Below are positions 44,596-55,079 of a stretch of DNA of 64,000 nt, in pieces. Both the position numbers and the translations under genes were made by a program. This stretch comes from Cololabis saira (taxonomy: Eukaryota > Chordata > Actinopteri > Beloniformes > Belonidae), in NCBI RefSeq assembly GCF_033807715.1, contig NC_084597.1, positions 8,588,053 to 8,652,052 on the forward strand. The letters are read 5' to 3'. Below the pieces are notes generated by a model that was given only the letters and a program-made list of their open reading frames with translations, did no database searches and was not told where the DNA came from. Position 1 is the stretch's first letter, and each line of letters starts with the position of its first letter.

Positions 44596-44906
44596 CAAGA
44601 CTGTCTCAGAAAATTAGAATATTGTGATAAAGTCCTTTATTTTCTGTAATGCAAAAATGTCATCATGACATTCTGGATTCATTACAAATCAACTGAAATA
44701 TTGCAAGCCTTTTATTTTAATATTGCTTAATCTTAAATTGTAAGCCATAAATCAGCTATATTAAAATAATAAAAGGCTTGCAATATTTCAGTTGATTTGT
44801 AATGAATCCAGAATGTATGACTTTTTTTTTTTTTTTTTTTTTTAAATTGCATTACAGAAAAATAAAGGACTTTATCACAATTTTCTAATTTTCTGAGACA
44901 GTCCTG
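44596..44906. mobile_element. Tc1/mariner-like fold-back MITE, copy 3
   Basis: TA-flanked; left end mutated to CAAGACTGTCTCAG. Shorter than its sisters (311 bp), with a long A/T run at 44822-44847. Confidence 0.85.
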
Positions 44907-45030
44907 TATACTTGCTGGCGTGGTTGTGCTTGAACCACTTCCGAATATCCATCGTTACTTTGTGTTAACGGAGCAGCAGAGAGTCTTGCTGGTGCAGGAA
45001 ACTGCTGGAACCAGATGAGTGACGGACACT

Positions 45031-45170
45031 GGCTGGTTTATGGTTCCGCGTTGCACCAACGCAGATCTTACGGCGTAGGATACGCGGTGACGCGACGTAC
45101 GGTGCGCGTCGCTGCGTTCCCTACGCCGTAGGCTACGCCGTCGATTTAACGCGGAACCATAAATCAGACT
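45031..45170. mobile_element. Palindromic GC-rich MITE, copy E
   Basis: GGCTGGTTTATGGTTCCGCG on the left, AACGCGGAACCATAAATCAG on the right, CTACGGCGTAGG-type core. Nested in the hAT at 44312-45274. Confidence 0.75.
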
Positions 45171-45282
45171 GACGCGCGCGCATTTGTCAGTTTTCTTTTC
45201 GTCTTTTCAACTGAGCATGCAAACACATAAACTGAGGGTGCAATGCATTATGCACCCTCGTAGACCCGGGCCTGCGGTCAGC

Positions 45283-45945
45283 GAAAAACACTTGAATTCA
45301 AATGCAAAAAGAAAGACAACATATGTGTATTCCAGCCGGCCTCATGCATGTCTGCTACAGGTGCCACACTCCTGCTGAAGGACATGACGGGGTTATCCAC
45401 ATGATTCACGCGTGCTTCTGCTCCTTTACGGCCAATTGCAACATTAAAGCTCGGGCCGATTGCCACGCGCCATCCTTCTTCCACATCGGCTAGTGAGACA
45501 AATGCCTCGCAGGCAGCCGCCGAGTGTACGAACACGAAACACATGATGAAACATGCAATTAAGAGCTTCTGCGCTGGTGGAGACCGTTGGTTACATATTT
45601 CCTCACTGATTAATGGAGGAACACTGGGGGGAGGGGGGGTTACCGAACCTGCTCGGAGTGCTGGGTAACAAGGTGCAATGGTAGATTCATGTCTCCACCC
45701 AACCCCCCGCCCAAATTATGAGCCCTTGACAAAATACCCCCGAGCGCCCTCGTTCCCTCTCCTTGAAAGGTCATTACATGTTCACGTGCAGCAGGCCAGA
45801 GATGGGATGAAGATAAGCATCAATGCTAATGAGAACTGGGCTCTGATCTTTTGTCTCAATTCCCCAGTAACTCTTCCTATGTGTCGCTTTACCTATTTCA
45901 TGTCCCCGTCCCTTACCTCTCCTCCCTAACATGTTCAGAAAGAAC
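45283..45945. other. DYM intron sequence, nothing recognised
   Basis: No supported gene or repeat. Confidence 0.45.
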
Positions 45946-45961
45946 AGAAAGAACAGAAAAC

Positions 45962-46306
45962 TAGAAATTAATTTTGAGTTAAGCTCCAATTTGTATTTAT
46001 TAAATGACACACTGGATCTTCAGTTAGACCGGAAAAAAAGGATATTAATTATGATCACATACTTCGCTAAGAAATGCATACTTTTACTTTGGAAAGATGA
46101 TTCCCCTCCAACTTTCAAGTTTTTTTTGGATCAAATTTCAGTTTTTTTTACCATTGGAAAAATTAACTTTGGAAAAATACAACCGTGGTCATATTTTTCA
46201 AGAATTTTGGTTTCCATTATTTTCAAAACTGGAGAATTTTTCCAAAGGGGACCAATGAGTATCTCTATTTTCGAACTTGTGCCTTATATGTATGTATGTT
46301 TGTATG

Positions 46307-46375
<69 letters not shown>

Positions 46376-46598
46376 TGATATCGCTGTTGCTGCCATTATA
46401 TATTTTTTTTATTTATTTATTTATTTTTTTTAAATATTTATTTAATTTTGTTCTCCCTTAATGTATGTTTTTTTTTTTTTTTTCCCTAGGGTAATTACGG
46501 GGAGGGTAGGAATGTGGGTAGAATAGAAATCGTGAATGTGAAAATGTGAATTGTGAAAATTATTGTGAAATAAAAAGATATATATATATAAAAAAAAA
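45962..46598 (+). mobile_element. 5'-truncated L1-like LINE with 16-bp target duplication
   Basis: Bracketed by AGAAAGAACAGAAAAC at 45946-45961 and 46599-46614. The tail is an A-rich run after (TA)n. A duplication of this length plus poly(A) is the signature of target-primed reverse transcription. A TA microsatellite occupies 46313-46371. Confidence 0.8.
45967..46260 (+). pseudogene. L1-like ORF2 C-terminal remnant
   Basis: Encodes NLYLLNDTLDLQLDRKKRIL then MITYFAKKCILLLWKDDSPP, resembling the end of fish L1-clade ORF2 (the 'AKK-IL--WK' motif). Truncated upstream by the insertion itself. Confidence 0.6.
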
Positions 46599-46658
46599 AG
46601 AAAGAACAGAAAACAATTTTTTCTTCACACAGCCAGGGAACATATCCCCAAGTCTTTG

Positions 46659-47247
46659 CAGGGTGTCTACAGGTTTGACCAAGGTAAATGTAAGACTTTT
46701 TAATAGCATAAACCAAAAATACAAAAAGTCACTAAGAAATCCAGCGCTTAGGTCGACGTTGCCAGATCTGACAGATTCCAGCCCAAACGTGATGTAAAAC
46801 CCACCGAAATAATGAAAAACCAGCCCAAATCAAACATTTCAAGCTGCACAACACAACTAAATAGCCCAAAAAATTCACTCTAGAGTAGATTAAAGCAAAT
46901 CAAATATCAGTGAGTTTTTTGTGCACGCTTCTACTTTTCTCTGCCATAATGGACACTTTTTTGTTAATAATTTCTCCTAAATATTTGCTAAAAACCAGGA
47001 AAAGCAGCCCAAATATATATTTTTGAGCCCAATCTGACTGAAACTTGCCAAACCTGGCAACACAGATTTAGAACCTCTGCAGGAGATTCTCCTCAAAAGG
47101 ATGAAATAAACTTTTTAATGATGACTGGATACATTCCCTCTGAAATTAAGACCCTTGGATTTAGAATTAAGACACATTTAGACATTTAAAGGCCTTATTT
47201 TAGCAAAAATGGAATTTAAGACTTTTTAAGGACCTGCGGCCGCCCTG
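46659..47247. mobile_element. hAT-like element CAGGGTGTCTACAGG with nested element
   Basis: Left CAGGGTGTCTACAGGTTTGA, right inverted CAGGGCGGCCGCAGGTCCTT, both leading into AAGTCTTA-type motifs. The flanks do not form a clean 8-bp duplication. A second element with GTTGCCAG ends lies inside at about 46759-47060. The right end is 133 bp from the splice donor side of the DYM exon at 47381. Confidence 0.6.
46759..47060. mobile_element. Nested element with GTTGCCAGRTCTG ends
   Basis: GTTGCCAGATCTGACAGATT on the left and GTTGCCAGGTTTGGCAAG inverted on the right; interior has repeated AGCCCAAA words. A familiar vertebrate non-autonomous hAT style. Target duplication not resolved. Confidence 0.55.
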
Positions 47248-47380
47248 CTTTGACAATAAACTCTCCACAGCTACATCTACACAAGTATTGGGGGTCTTTC
47301 TTAGACAGCTTCATATTTTCCAATTCCTGTCCTCTATGCTATTCCATCCCATCCTTTAGTGTGGCGAGTGTGGAGATTAC

Positions 47381-47494
47381 CTTCAGTCGGTCGTTTGGCA
47401 GAGCCTGGGCCCCTTTCATGATGACCTCCTGCACCCTCTCCACTGACAGGTCACTTCCAGCCTGCTCCAGACGCTGACTGAAGAACCCAATCAC
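47381..47494 (-). CDS. dym: DYM internal exon, 38 codons
   Basis: Phase-0 exon between acceptor CTGATTTTTAG and donor GTAATC. It reads [20 protein letters not shown] then [18 protein letters not shown], aligning residue for residue with human dymeclin (VISFFSSRLLQAG..LSVERV), also 38 residues as I recall. It joins ...QNLDT from 52894-53076 upstream and KFPELK at 26669 downstream without a frame change. A mostly helical part of the C-terminal half of this Golgi-associated protein. Confidence 0.95.
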
Positions 47495-47769
47495 CTAAAA
47501 ATCAGAAACACAGCAAATCACAGAGCTGCGACATCGTCGGTAAAGGAAATGTTGTTATGGTTTTAGAGTTGAGAAGCCATTAAGAGGTCTTTATCCCACT
47601 TGCTTGCAAATTAATCTATAAACGGTCAAATAAACATTAAAAAAAGCCAACCTAATGCAATGTACCATTCAATCGTTTGCCTCTCTCACTTTATTGTCGT
47701 GAATGATGGAGTGATGAACATTAATTTAACAGTGACCTCAGTCTGAAGGTGGGTTGTGATGAGAAGACT
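47495..47769 (-). other. DYM intron next to the 38-codon exon
   Basis: Ordinary intronic sequence; the acceptor side has only a short pyrimidine tract. No repeat seen before 47770. Confidence 0.45.
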
Positions 47770-48311
47770 ACGGTGGCCGAGACCCGCCATTGCTGAAAAT
47801 AAAAGTAACGCTGCAAACAGAAACAAACGCTTTGCAAATAAAATAAACGCTGCAAATAAAATTAAAAAATGACGCAAATAAAAGAGCCACAACGGAAGGG
47901 AATTACCGGGGACTGTTTCTGCCGATGCACCGGTGTTGCACATTAAAAATGACACGTAGCGACGTTGAACACTAACCTTTTCACTTATTTTCTCGTTCGT
48001 TGTAATTCTTATTCCTCGCTCTTCTTATTTCTTCCTTTTCACTTACCTCTTCGTCGTCTTCTTCTCCTCTCACATAAAAAACACCGGTGCATCAGCAAAA
48101 ATAGTCCCCGGTAATTCACTTCCGTTGTGGCTTTTTTATTTGCATCGTTTTTTTTTTTTTTATTTGCAGCAGCGTTTCTTTATATTTGCAGCGTTTCTTT
48201 TATTTGCAGCAGCGTTTGTTTTTATTTTCAGCGTTTATTTTATTTGCAAAGCGTTTCTTTTTATTTGCAGCGTTTCTTTAATTTTCCGCAATGGCGGGTC
48301 TCGGCCACCGT
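47770..48311. mobile_element. Fold-back element ACGGTGGCCGAGACCCGCC (TSD AGAAGACT)
   Basis: Perfect 8-bp duplications AGAAGACT at 47762-47769 and 48312-48319. Inverted repeats extend at least 170 bases inward, with degenerate (GCAAATAAAA-CGCT)n units in both arms and a short CT-rich middle. No coding capacity. The 8-bp duplication fits hAT, but the very long TIRs are unusual for it. Confidence 0.8.
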
Positions 48312-48383
48312 AGAAGACTGATACCATTTAGCTTAGCTTAAAGATCTAGAAATGGAAAGAAACAGTTAATCCACTTTTAAACA

Positions 48384-48474
48384 AGTATTAGAAACGTATG
48401 TCCTTTTTGGCCATAAAAGGATAAATAAATATTGTGTTGTTACCACAAACACATTAATGGATAAAACCGGTACC
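48384..48474 (+). repeat. 90-bp direct repeat, left copy
   Basis: AGTATTAGAAACGTATGTCC ... AAACACATTAATGGATAAAA; about 92% identical to 50633-50723 in the same orientation. Confidence 0.85.
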
Positions 48475-48922
48475 GCATTTTGCGGACCATTAGGCGCACC
48501 AGGCGAAATATCAATGAACAGGTTTATTTTCATACATAAGGCGCATGATAAAACCTATATAAAGCGAAACGAAGTGGTCTGGTAAGTCGAACTTTATTCA
48601 ACTCGTTCAGTTGTAACTAAAACCAGACAAATACTTTCACTTACTTTTAAATCAGTCGTCTTCCACAAATCCACCAATAAAAAGTGGTGGAGGTAAAAGT
48701 CGTACCACGTCCTGTTCTGTGATTAGTTCAATGTTGCCAGCGATAGCAGAGACCTGAAGTTAGTGTGAGGTTGGAACAACATTGTATTCCAACATTTGTA
48801 TAGTTGAAAAGTGGGTTTACTCTAAAAACCTGATGTTGACATCTAACTACAGTAAGGTGACACTGACTAGATGGTGAATGATGGTTGATTACCAGCTATA
48901 TAATTAGTTATCTAACGCTGTC

Positions 48923-50381
48923 CAGGGGCGTCAATTGGGTATGAAGGTACGGCAGCTGCCACACCTCGGCTTCAGGGGAAAATGTAAATGTTTGTTTTTT
49001 AAATAAATTTATGGAATTACTCTGTGTCGATTTGTATTGACTATTCTATTATTTAATGCATATAAAATAACTACAAATGTAAATCAGAACAACATGATCG
49101 ATTTCACTAGATATTATCTTTCCCAACACTTGTACCCCCCCTCCTCATATCTTGAAATGTGATGTCCCAGCGTCCCTGACGACAGTGGTCGCTATCAATC
49201 TGTTTTTAGCTCTGCAGTGTTACTAACTTAAAAAAATAAAAAGAAAGCAGGCAATTTTTTTTCAAAAAAAGAAGGCAAGTGATGGGTCCAATGTCGCCCC
49301 AGTCAGGATATTAACGAGGCTGTAGCCACTGAAGGATTAATTATGCAAGTTCATCTTAAGGTAAGCTATCAAATCGCCCTACCCTCTTATAAATCTGGGA
49401 AATATTTTACTTTTTTACTCTCTTTCTCTCTTCTGCTCCCTCCCTCTCCTTTTTGCATTTTGACATTAACGGTTTTAAGTTACACTGGGAGATTTCTGCT
49501 CTCTAACTCTAACTCTGCTGTCCATGGTGCAGAAAACGGATGCGTATTGCGTAATTACGTTGCGTAATTACGTTGTTAAAGTGTAGTGTTCGTACTTATG
49601 TTAGCAGGATGTGAGTGAGAGTGCAAAAAGTTCACATTTTCTTGACCACAAAGATAAGCTACATAGCAGACTTCTGTCATGAGTATTTGCTGGGCGTGTT
49701 GGTTGATACTCTAGTTAAGTTCTGAGAGTCGTAGCGGAGCCAGAGGGGGGGCAAGGGGGCGGTCGCCTCGGGGCCCACAAGCTCATAGGGCCCCGTTTTG
49801 TGTGATACCTTCATATATAATCATATAAGTAAATTGTAGGCTATAATAATAATAAAATGTGCATTGTGCGGCCAGTGTAGGCTCATTTTTACTTTACAAC
49901 TGTCCTGAACGCATCGGGGCTGTGAGCCAACGCTGATTGGGATTAATGCCTGATTTATGGTTCTGCGTTAAATCGACGCAGAGCCTACGGCGTAGGGTAC
50001 GGCGCAGTCTACGGCGAGGTTACGCGGCGTACGTGCGCAGCTCTGCGTGCACTACGCCGTAGGCTCTGCATTGGTGTAACGCGGAACCATAAATCAGCCT
50101 GAACAGTTACAGCCAGTTTGCCGACTCGGCAAATTTGCGGCCATGAAGGAGATGAGCGCTAAACTTTAAAAGAGAACTAAGCATGTACAAAGTATTGAAT
50201 GTTACCCCGTTTTCCACGTTACCTGGATTATTATTGTTGTTTGATGGGTAGGATGAGGTGTTGTTGAACGTTAAAATGACTATCATAAGGGCCCATGGAG
50301 AATGCTCCGCCCCCTCTGTACTGAGACCCACGCTCTGCAACTGCTTGCCATACCTTAGCTTTGACTGAATTGACGCCACTG
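48923..50381. mobile_element. hAT element CAGGGGCGTCAATT (TSD ACGCTGTC)
   Basis: Perfect 8-bp duplications at 48915-48922 and 50382-50389. Ends CAGGGGCGTCAATTGGGT and inverted CAGTGGCGTCAATTCAG. Contains palindromic MITE copy F and a GGCGGTCGCCTCGGGGCCCAC segment (about 49765-49790). No intact transposase frame. Confidence 0.85.
49946..50100. mobile_element. Palindromic GC-rich MITE, copy F
   Basis: TGCCTGATTTATGGTTCTGC to AACGCGGAACCATAAATCAG; core CCTACGGCGTAGGGTACGGC. The largest of the six copies. Nested two levels deep. Confidence 0.8.
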
Positions 50382-50632
50382 ACGCTGTCTGACGTTGCAA
50401 CACGTATCCAACCAAGGACCAACTTCGATGTGTCTGACCATCAGTCGAGCGGAGCAGCTTCGTCGCTACCAAAGTCACTAAAACTGCACTATTTTTGAGC
50501 GCAGTGTACCCCACAAATCTGGTTTGAGGTCAGTAAGCACAAATAAATACATAAGGCGTCCCGGATTATAGGAGCACTGCCGGTTTTTGAGAAAATTTAG
50601 GGACTTTTAGTGCCTTATAGTTTGGAAAATAC

Positions 50633-50723
50633 AGCATTAGAAACTTATGTCATTTTTGGCCATAAAAGGATAAATAAATATTGTGTTTTTGCCACAAACA
50701 CATTGATGGATAAAAGTGGTACT
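50633..50723 (+). repeat. 90-bp direct repeat, right copy
   Basis: AGCATTAGAAACTTATGTCA ... AAACACATTGATGGATAAAA; partner of 48384-48474. Confidence 0.85.
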
Positions 50724-51545
50724 TAAAAAAAAACAACACATACAAGTAGAAAAATATTTTTTGTCTATTATTTCATATGTCAGGCAAAAGGTTAAAAAGT
50801 GCTGGGCGTTAAAGCCCCCTCCTACTTCTGTTTATTTTTAAACACTAGCGGGACAATGATCTCATATACATTTAATGTCAGCCCACAGTCCCACCTCCAA
50901 GCTCTGGGAGTGATTTAAACGCACCAGAGCCCGTCACATTCTGGTTTAAGCTGCCACAACCAATGTCACGACAAAGGGGACAATATGGAGACCTGAGAAC
51001 AAAATGTAATAATCCTACATGCCGTGACATGAAAAAGCTGAACAATAATGATGGTGCATGTTCCAAGTCTTTAAAGTTATCTGTCTGAGAAATTACAGTT
51101 AAACTGGCCTGGCTGATGTTTTTCTAAATCATTCTTGTGTTGGATTCGAGATAACTTATTAGTGCTTCTACCAACAGACAGATGGATCCATAGGCGTTCA
51201 TGTTCCTTAGCAACAGAAACGTCGGACGGTTTTTATACTGTTCTCGTGCTACAGCGCGACATTTATTATAATTTGTTTGGCAATAGAAAATAGATAAATA
51301 AATAAAAAAAAAAGAAATCAATCAAAAGTATTTTGTGTTGCCCAAGTTGGGAAAAGTCCTTTCCAAAAGACATTTTTGATTAATTGTACTTTTATTTATT
51401 TATTTTTGTTAGTCAAACCAACATTGGAAAAAAATAAAAAAATGTCTCAGCTCGCTACAGCGGCTTTTAAAAAACAAAAAGTTTGGGTGTGGTGTGCATC
51501 TACATCTCTCTCATACTAATCTTTTCATTAAATCAAATGCCTCCC
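50724..51545. other. DYM intron sequence, nothing recognised
   Basis: No supported gene or delimitable repeat. Confidence 0.45.
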
Positions 51546-52015
51546 TTATGAGCTGAGGGGGAAACTCATGTTTGAGATGACGACAGCAAGAACTAATATT
51601 AAAAAGAGATGTACATCAGTTAAGGCTAGAGAAATTTGGAATAGTTGTAATAACAACCTAAAAATGTGTCGTTCTATCCTCAAGTTTAAGAAATTGTTTA
51701 AAAGAAAATACTGTAAATAAATATAAAACACTATAATTATAAAGTATACTATCAAAAACATTCTAGAATGTGAAACGTCAATTTTATATTTTGTCTTACT
51801 TATTTTTGTCTTCTTTATGTATTGTTTGTTTCCACGGAGTAAAAGCTAATGTCTCATATTTTTGCTGATCATAAGAAAAAAGGGTAGGCACTATAAGCTA
51901 CGGCTTCAGCCTACACCTTTTCGGCAAAAGAAATGTTGTTTTTTCTTTCCTTTTCATCTTGTTCTGCAACAAGTGTGTACAGGCCGAAATAAAGATTCAA
52001 AGAAAGAAAGAAAGG
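51546..52015 (+). mobile_element. LINE 3' end with coding remnant and (AAAG)n tail
   Basis: A frame ending SVKAREIWNSCNNNLKMCRS then ILKFKKLFKRKYCK is the end of a LINE ORF2. The UTR (CATTCTAGAATGTGAAACGT, GTTTCCACGGAGTAAAAGC, GGGTAGGCACTATAAGCTAC) is shared with 55094-55775. The tail is AAATAAAGATTCAAAGAAAG. Confidence 0.75.
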
Positions 52016-52019
52016 TTGA

Positions 52020-52461
52020 ATTAGAGGAGCAGAGGAGCCGCCTCTCATCCAGGATCTGCTGCTCACATTCATGGATGTGCTAGTGCAGGGAAAGCTTTGG
52101 AGAATCGCCTCAGGGTAACTTTAACAAGGGTTTCCAGCTAACAGGGATGGCAAAGTATGCAGCAACCCCCATCATCCTCCACATCCAAACACCAAAGCTT
52201 CATTTCCTCATCGCTATATGACTAATGAAGCCATGTATGATAGCTTTCTTATTCTATGCATTCCCCCTCGTTGCACCGAGACTCAATAATTATTTGTGAA
52301 GGGGGCCTCTCGACACAAGGGAACCGATTAATGTATTGATATTACTTTCTCTGCCATACGCTCCGTGTTAATGGAGCAGTTTGCATACATTGCATCATTT
52401 TTTTTCAACAACTACCAGCGGACTGAGAAGATGAGAGAAAATCTATACAGCCCCTAGTCCA
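52020..52461. other. DYM intron sequence, nothing recognised
   Basis: No supported feature. Confidence 0.45.
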
Positions 52462-52829
52462 CAGGACTGTCTCAGAAAATTAGAATATTGTGATAAAGTC
52501 CTTTATTTTCTGTAATGCAAAAAATATCATACATTCTGGATTCATTACAAATCAACTGAAATATTGCAAGCCTTTTATTATTTTAATATTGCTGATCATG
52601 GCTTACAGCTTAAGAAAACTCAAATATCCTATCTCAAAAAATTAGAATATTCTGGGAATCTTAATCTTAAACTGTAAGCCATAATAAGCAATATTAAAAT
52701 AATAAAAGACTTGCAATATTCAGTTGATTTGTAATGAATCCAGAATGTGTGACATTTTTTTTTTTTTTTATTGCATTACAGAAAATAAAGAACTTTATCA
52801 CAATATTCAAATTTTCTGAGACAGTCCTG
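52462..52829. mobile_element. Tc1/mariner-like fold-back MITE, copy 4
   Basis: CAGGACTGTCTCAGAAAATT ends inverted; right side followed by TA, left TA lost. Near full-length palindrome. Its right end is only 64 bp from the end of DYM exon 52894-53076, on the donor side. Confidence 0.85.
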
Positions 52830-52893
52830 TATGTTATAGCGCTACGAGGTTTAAGGTTCTCTTAATTCACTCCTGATATTCTGAGCGACTGAC

Positions 52894-53076
52894 CGTGTCC
52901 AGATTCTGCATGATGTCCTGGAAGGACGGATGCGTCCTGAACTGCTCGAAGAGCTCCCTCTTGTAGAGCAGCGCGTACACCAGGTTGGGGTTGTGGTGCA
53001 GGGAGTTGCACAGGCATGAGTTGATGATTTCTAGCATCATACGGATCACCTCCTCGATCACGTTCAGGTCCTGGGC
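52894..53076 (-). CDS. dym: DYM internal exon, 61 codons
   Basis: Acceptor CCTCTCCTCCCAG before 53076, donor GTCAGT after 52894, both phase 0. Encodes [20 protein letters not shown] then [20 protein letters not shown] and [21 protein letters not shown]. Nearly identical to human dymeclin ([34 protein letters not shown]), about residues 522-582 of 669 from memory. This is one of the most conserved parts of the protein, which acts at Golgi and transitional ER membranes. The upstream exons (human ...SSNDVPLPDY) were not found up to 64000, so that intron exceeds 10.9 kb. Confidence 0.97.
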
Positions 53077-53563
53077 CTGGGAGGAGAGGCAAGATTTAAA
53101 GGTTAATGCATTTCTCAGTACGCTTGTTTTTACTTATTACAGTGTTTTAAAATGATTGTGTGGTGATAAATTAGATCAGCAGGTGGGAGGACAGAAAAAA
53201 AGGACGAGGGGAAGAGAGTGAAAATGTCAGCCTGAGTCAGTCTTAGCTGTGGACGGAGAAGTGATCTTATAAGCTACAGATCAAGACTTGTCACGGTACA
53301 TTTCCTTGCGGGATTATTGCAACTGTCACTAATGACAGGTGACAGAACCGGCTGGGGAAGAACAGCAGAAAGCTAAGACGGTGACATGATGGCATTTACA
53401 GAATAGTCAATTAAAGACAGATATAACCCAACATACACACCCTGTAGTGATCTGTGAATATCTAAAAGTGCTGGAAGATTGATTTAATGTATTTCCAGTT
53501 AGACATTTACTCCATTTTAAGTAAAAATACTAACCCAACCAACCAACCGAGGGCCTTGACTTC
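53077..53563 (-). other. DYM intron upstream of the 61-codon exon
   Basis: Pyrimidine tract at the acceptor (53077-53090 on the map); otherwise no recognised feature. Confidence 0.5.
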
Positions 53564-53571
53564 GTATAGCC

Positions 53572-54070
53572 CAGGGATCAGCAACCCGCGGCTCCAGAGC
53601 CGCATGCAGCTCTTTAGCGCCGCCCTAGTGGCTCCTGGAGCTTTTAAAAAAATGTTTTTTCCTTTCTTCTTTTTTTCCAATTTTTTCTTATTTTTTCCTT
53701 TTTTTCCCTCTTTTTTCTTACTTTTTTCTCAAAATTTCAACTTTTTTCTCGACATTTTGACTTTTTTCTCGACATTTTGACTTTTTTCTCGACATTTCGA
53801 CTTTTGTCTCAAGATTGTACTTCAACATTAATCTTGAAATTCCAACTTTTTTCTCAAAATTTTGACTTTTTTCTCGAAATTTTGACTTTTTTCTCGACAT
53901 TTCGACTTTTTTCTCGAAGTGCATAATGAAAAAAAAATCTTCCCCCAGTTATAACTAATATAGAAACATGCAGCATGTGTTGTCTTAATTTTTTGCGGCT
54001 CCTGACATATTTGTTTTTTGTGTTTTTGGTCCAATATGGCTCTTTCAACATATTGGGTTGCCGACCCCTG
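53572..54070. mobile_element. hAT element CAGGGATCAGCAACC, copy 2 (TSD GTATAGCC)
   Basis: Perfect duplications at 53564-53571 and 54071-54078. Same family as 43192-43785: CGCGGCTCCAGAGCCGCATG, TTTTTCTCGACATTTTGACT minisatellite, TTGCCGACCCCTG end. The lysine-rich minus-strand frames are by-products of the minisatellite. Confidence 0.9.
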
Positions 54071-54187
54071 GTATAGCCTAATCTATATGACTGTAGAGCA
54101 ATTTAAGATGATGGCCCTTTACTAATTGGTATTTGTGTTTTGAGGTTGTTTTTTTTCTTTATTTTTAACTCTAAGCCGTCGTCAGAT

Positions 54188-54335
54188 ACCCCTTTACCAC
54201 CAAACCGGTTCCAGGGCCGGTTCTGGTTCACAACTCGTTCAACTTGCGAACCAGCTGAGAACCGGTTTGCTTTTCCAAAGCTCGAGGGGCTAAGAGGAGC
54301 CACGTCATTACGTCGCTGCAAACCTCAGTTACGTC
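54188..54335 (+). mobile_element. Fragment of the CCACCAAACCGGTTCC element
   Basis: Matches the left ~150 bp of 7380-9142 (CCACCAAACCGGTTCCAGGG, ATTACGTCGCTGCAAAC), then breaks off into sequence resembling the AATCGATTCTCATATTAAT end of the 39216 family (54345-54440). Confidence 0.65.
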
Positions 54336-55079
54336 ACTGATTCTAAATCGATTCTCATATTAATATTAACATCGATTCGTGTGTCTAAAGATCGATTCTT
54401 CTTTTTTCATCATTAAATTACAACTTTTGGTATTTTTTATTCACCAAATAAATCAAAAGAAATCACAAAATCACTCATGTTGCCGTCCTGCGGTAGCCGG
54501 CTCTTCTTCTCTGAATCTCCGTTGCCGTGGTTACCACCAGGCAGTTGATCCAGCGCAATGATATTAAAGTTATAAGGCAGATTATCACTTTTAATGTACA
54601 CCTGCCAGCCAATCAGAATAGAGTATTCACACAGACCGTGGTATAATATCCTATAACGCGATTGGCTATAATCTACAGAGTTGAGAGCTGGTGTGAGCTG
54701 GAAGGGGGGCAATAACAACCAACTTTACCACAAAGAGGACAAAGCACTACAAAAAAAAGAGGTGCAACTCCCAAAAACTGGTCAATCTTTATAATTTTGA
54801 CGTGTGGTTTTGCTCCACCACAAAGCAGATCTTTGTCTACTATAACTTCTGTCTTTTCTAAAGCAGAGATGAGTCTAGTGACCTCTAAAAGCAGACAGAC
54901 AACCATGAAATGCCTACCCCTCAGATTTTTTATACATATTTCTGAGACTGCCTTGAAATAGTATTTGTAAAGCACCAATGAAGAGAAAGTTCAAGCTCAA
55001 AGCCTCCAAGTGGATCTGTGTGACCTCTAAACAGGAGAAAGGATTTTCCAAAGAGGTCAATAATAATAATGAGAATCCA
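54336..55079. other. DYM intron, partly repeat-derived
   Basis: 54345-54440 looks like a fragment of the GGGGATCG hAT family. The rest holds no recognised gene; minus-strand frames of 93-101 codons at 54437-54978 have no domain I can name. Confidence 0.45.

Larger units (their letters stand above)
44312..45274. mobile_element. hAT element CAGGGCCGGTTCTAG (TSD CGGTCA-A/G-C) with two nested MITEs
   Basis: Left CAGGGCCGGTTCTAGAAAAT, right inverted CAGGCCCGGGTCTACGAGGG. Flanks CGGTCAAC (44304-44311) and CGGTCAGC (45275-45282). Carries a Tc1-like fold-back MITE (44596-44906) and palindromic MITE copy E. Confidence 0.75.
48475..50632. mobile_element. hAT-like relic (ATTTTGCGGACCATTAGGCGC), interrupted by a second hAT
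   Basis: Left end GCATTTTGCGGACCATTAGG and right, inverted, GTATTTTCCAAACTATAAGG are decayed inverted repeats of a familiar fish element ('ttttccggactataaggcgc'). Bracketed by 90-bp direct repeats instead of an ordinary 8-bp duplication. A complete hAT sits at 48923-50381. Confidence 0.55.

Noticed and set aside
54437..54978. Two overlapping minus-strand frames (93 and 101 codons)
   Set aside because: On the DYM strand but without similarity to dymeclin or splice signals fitting its exons.
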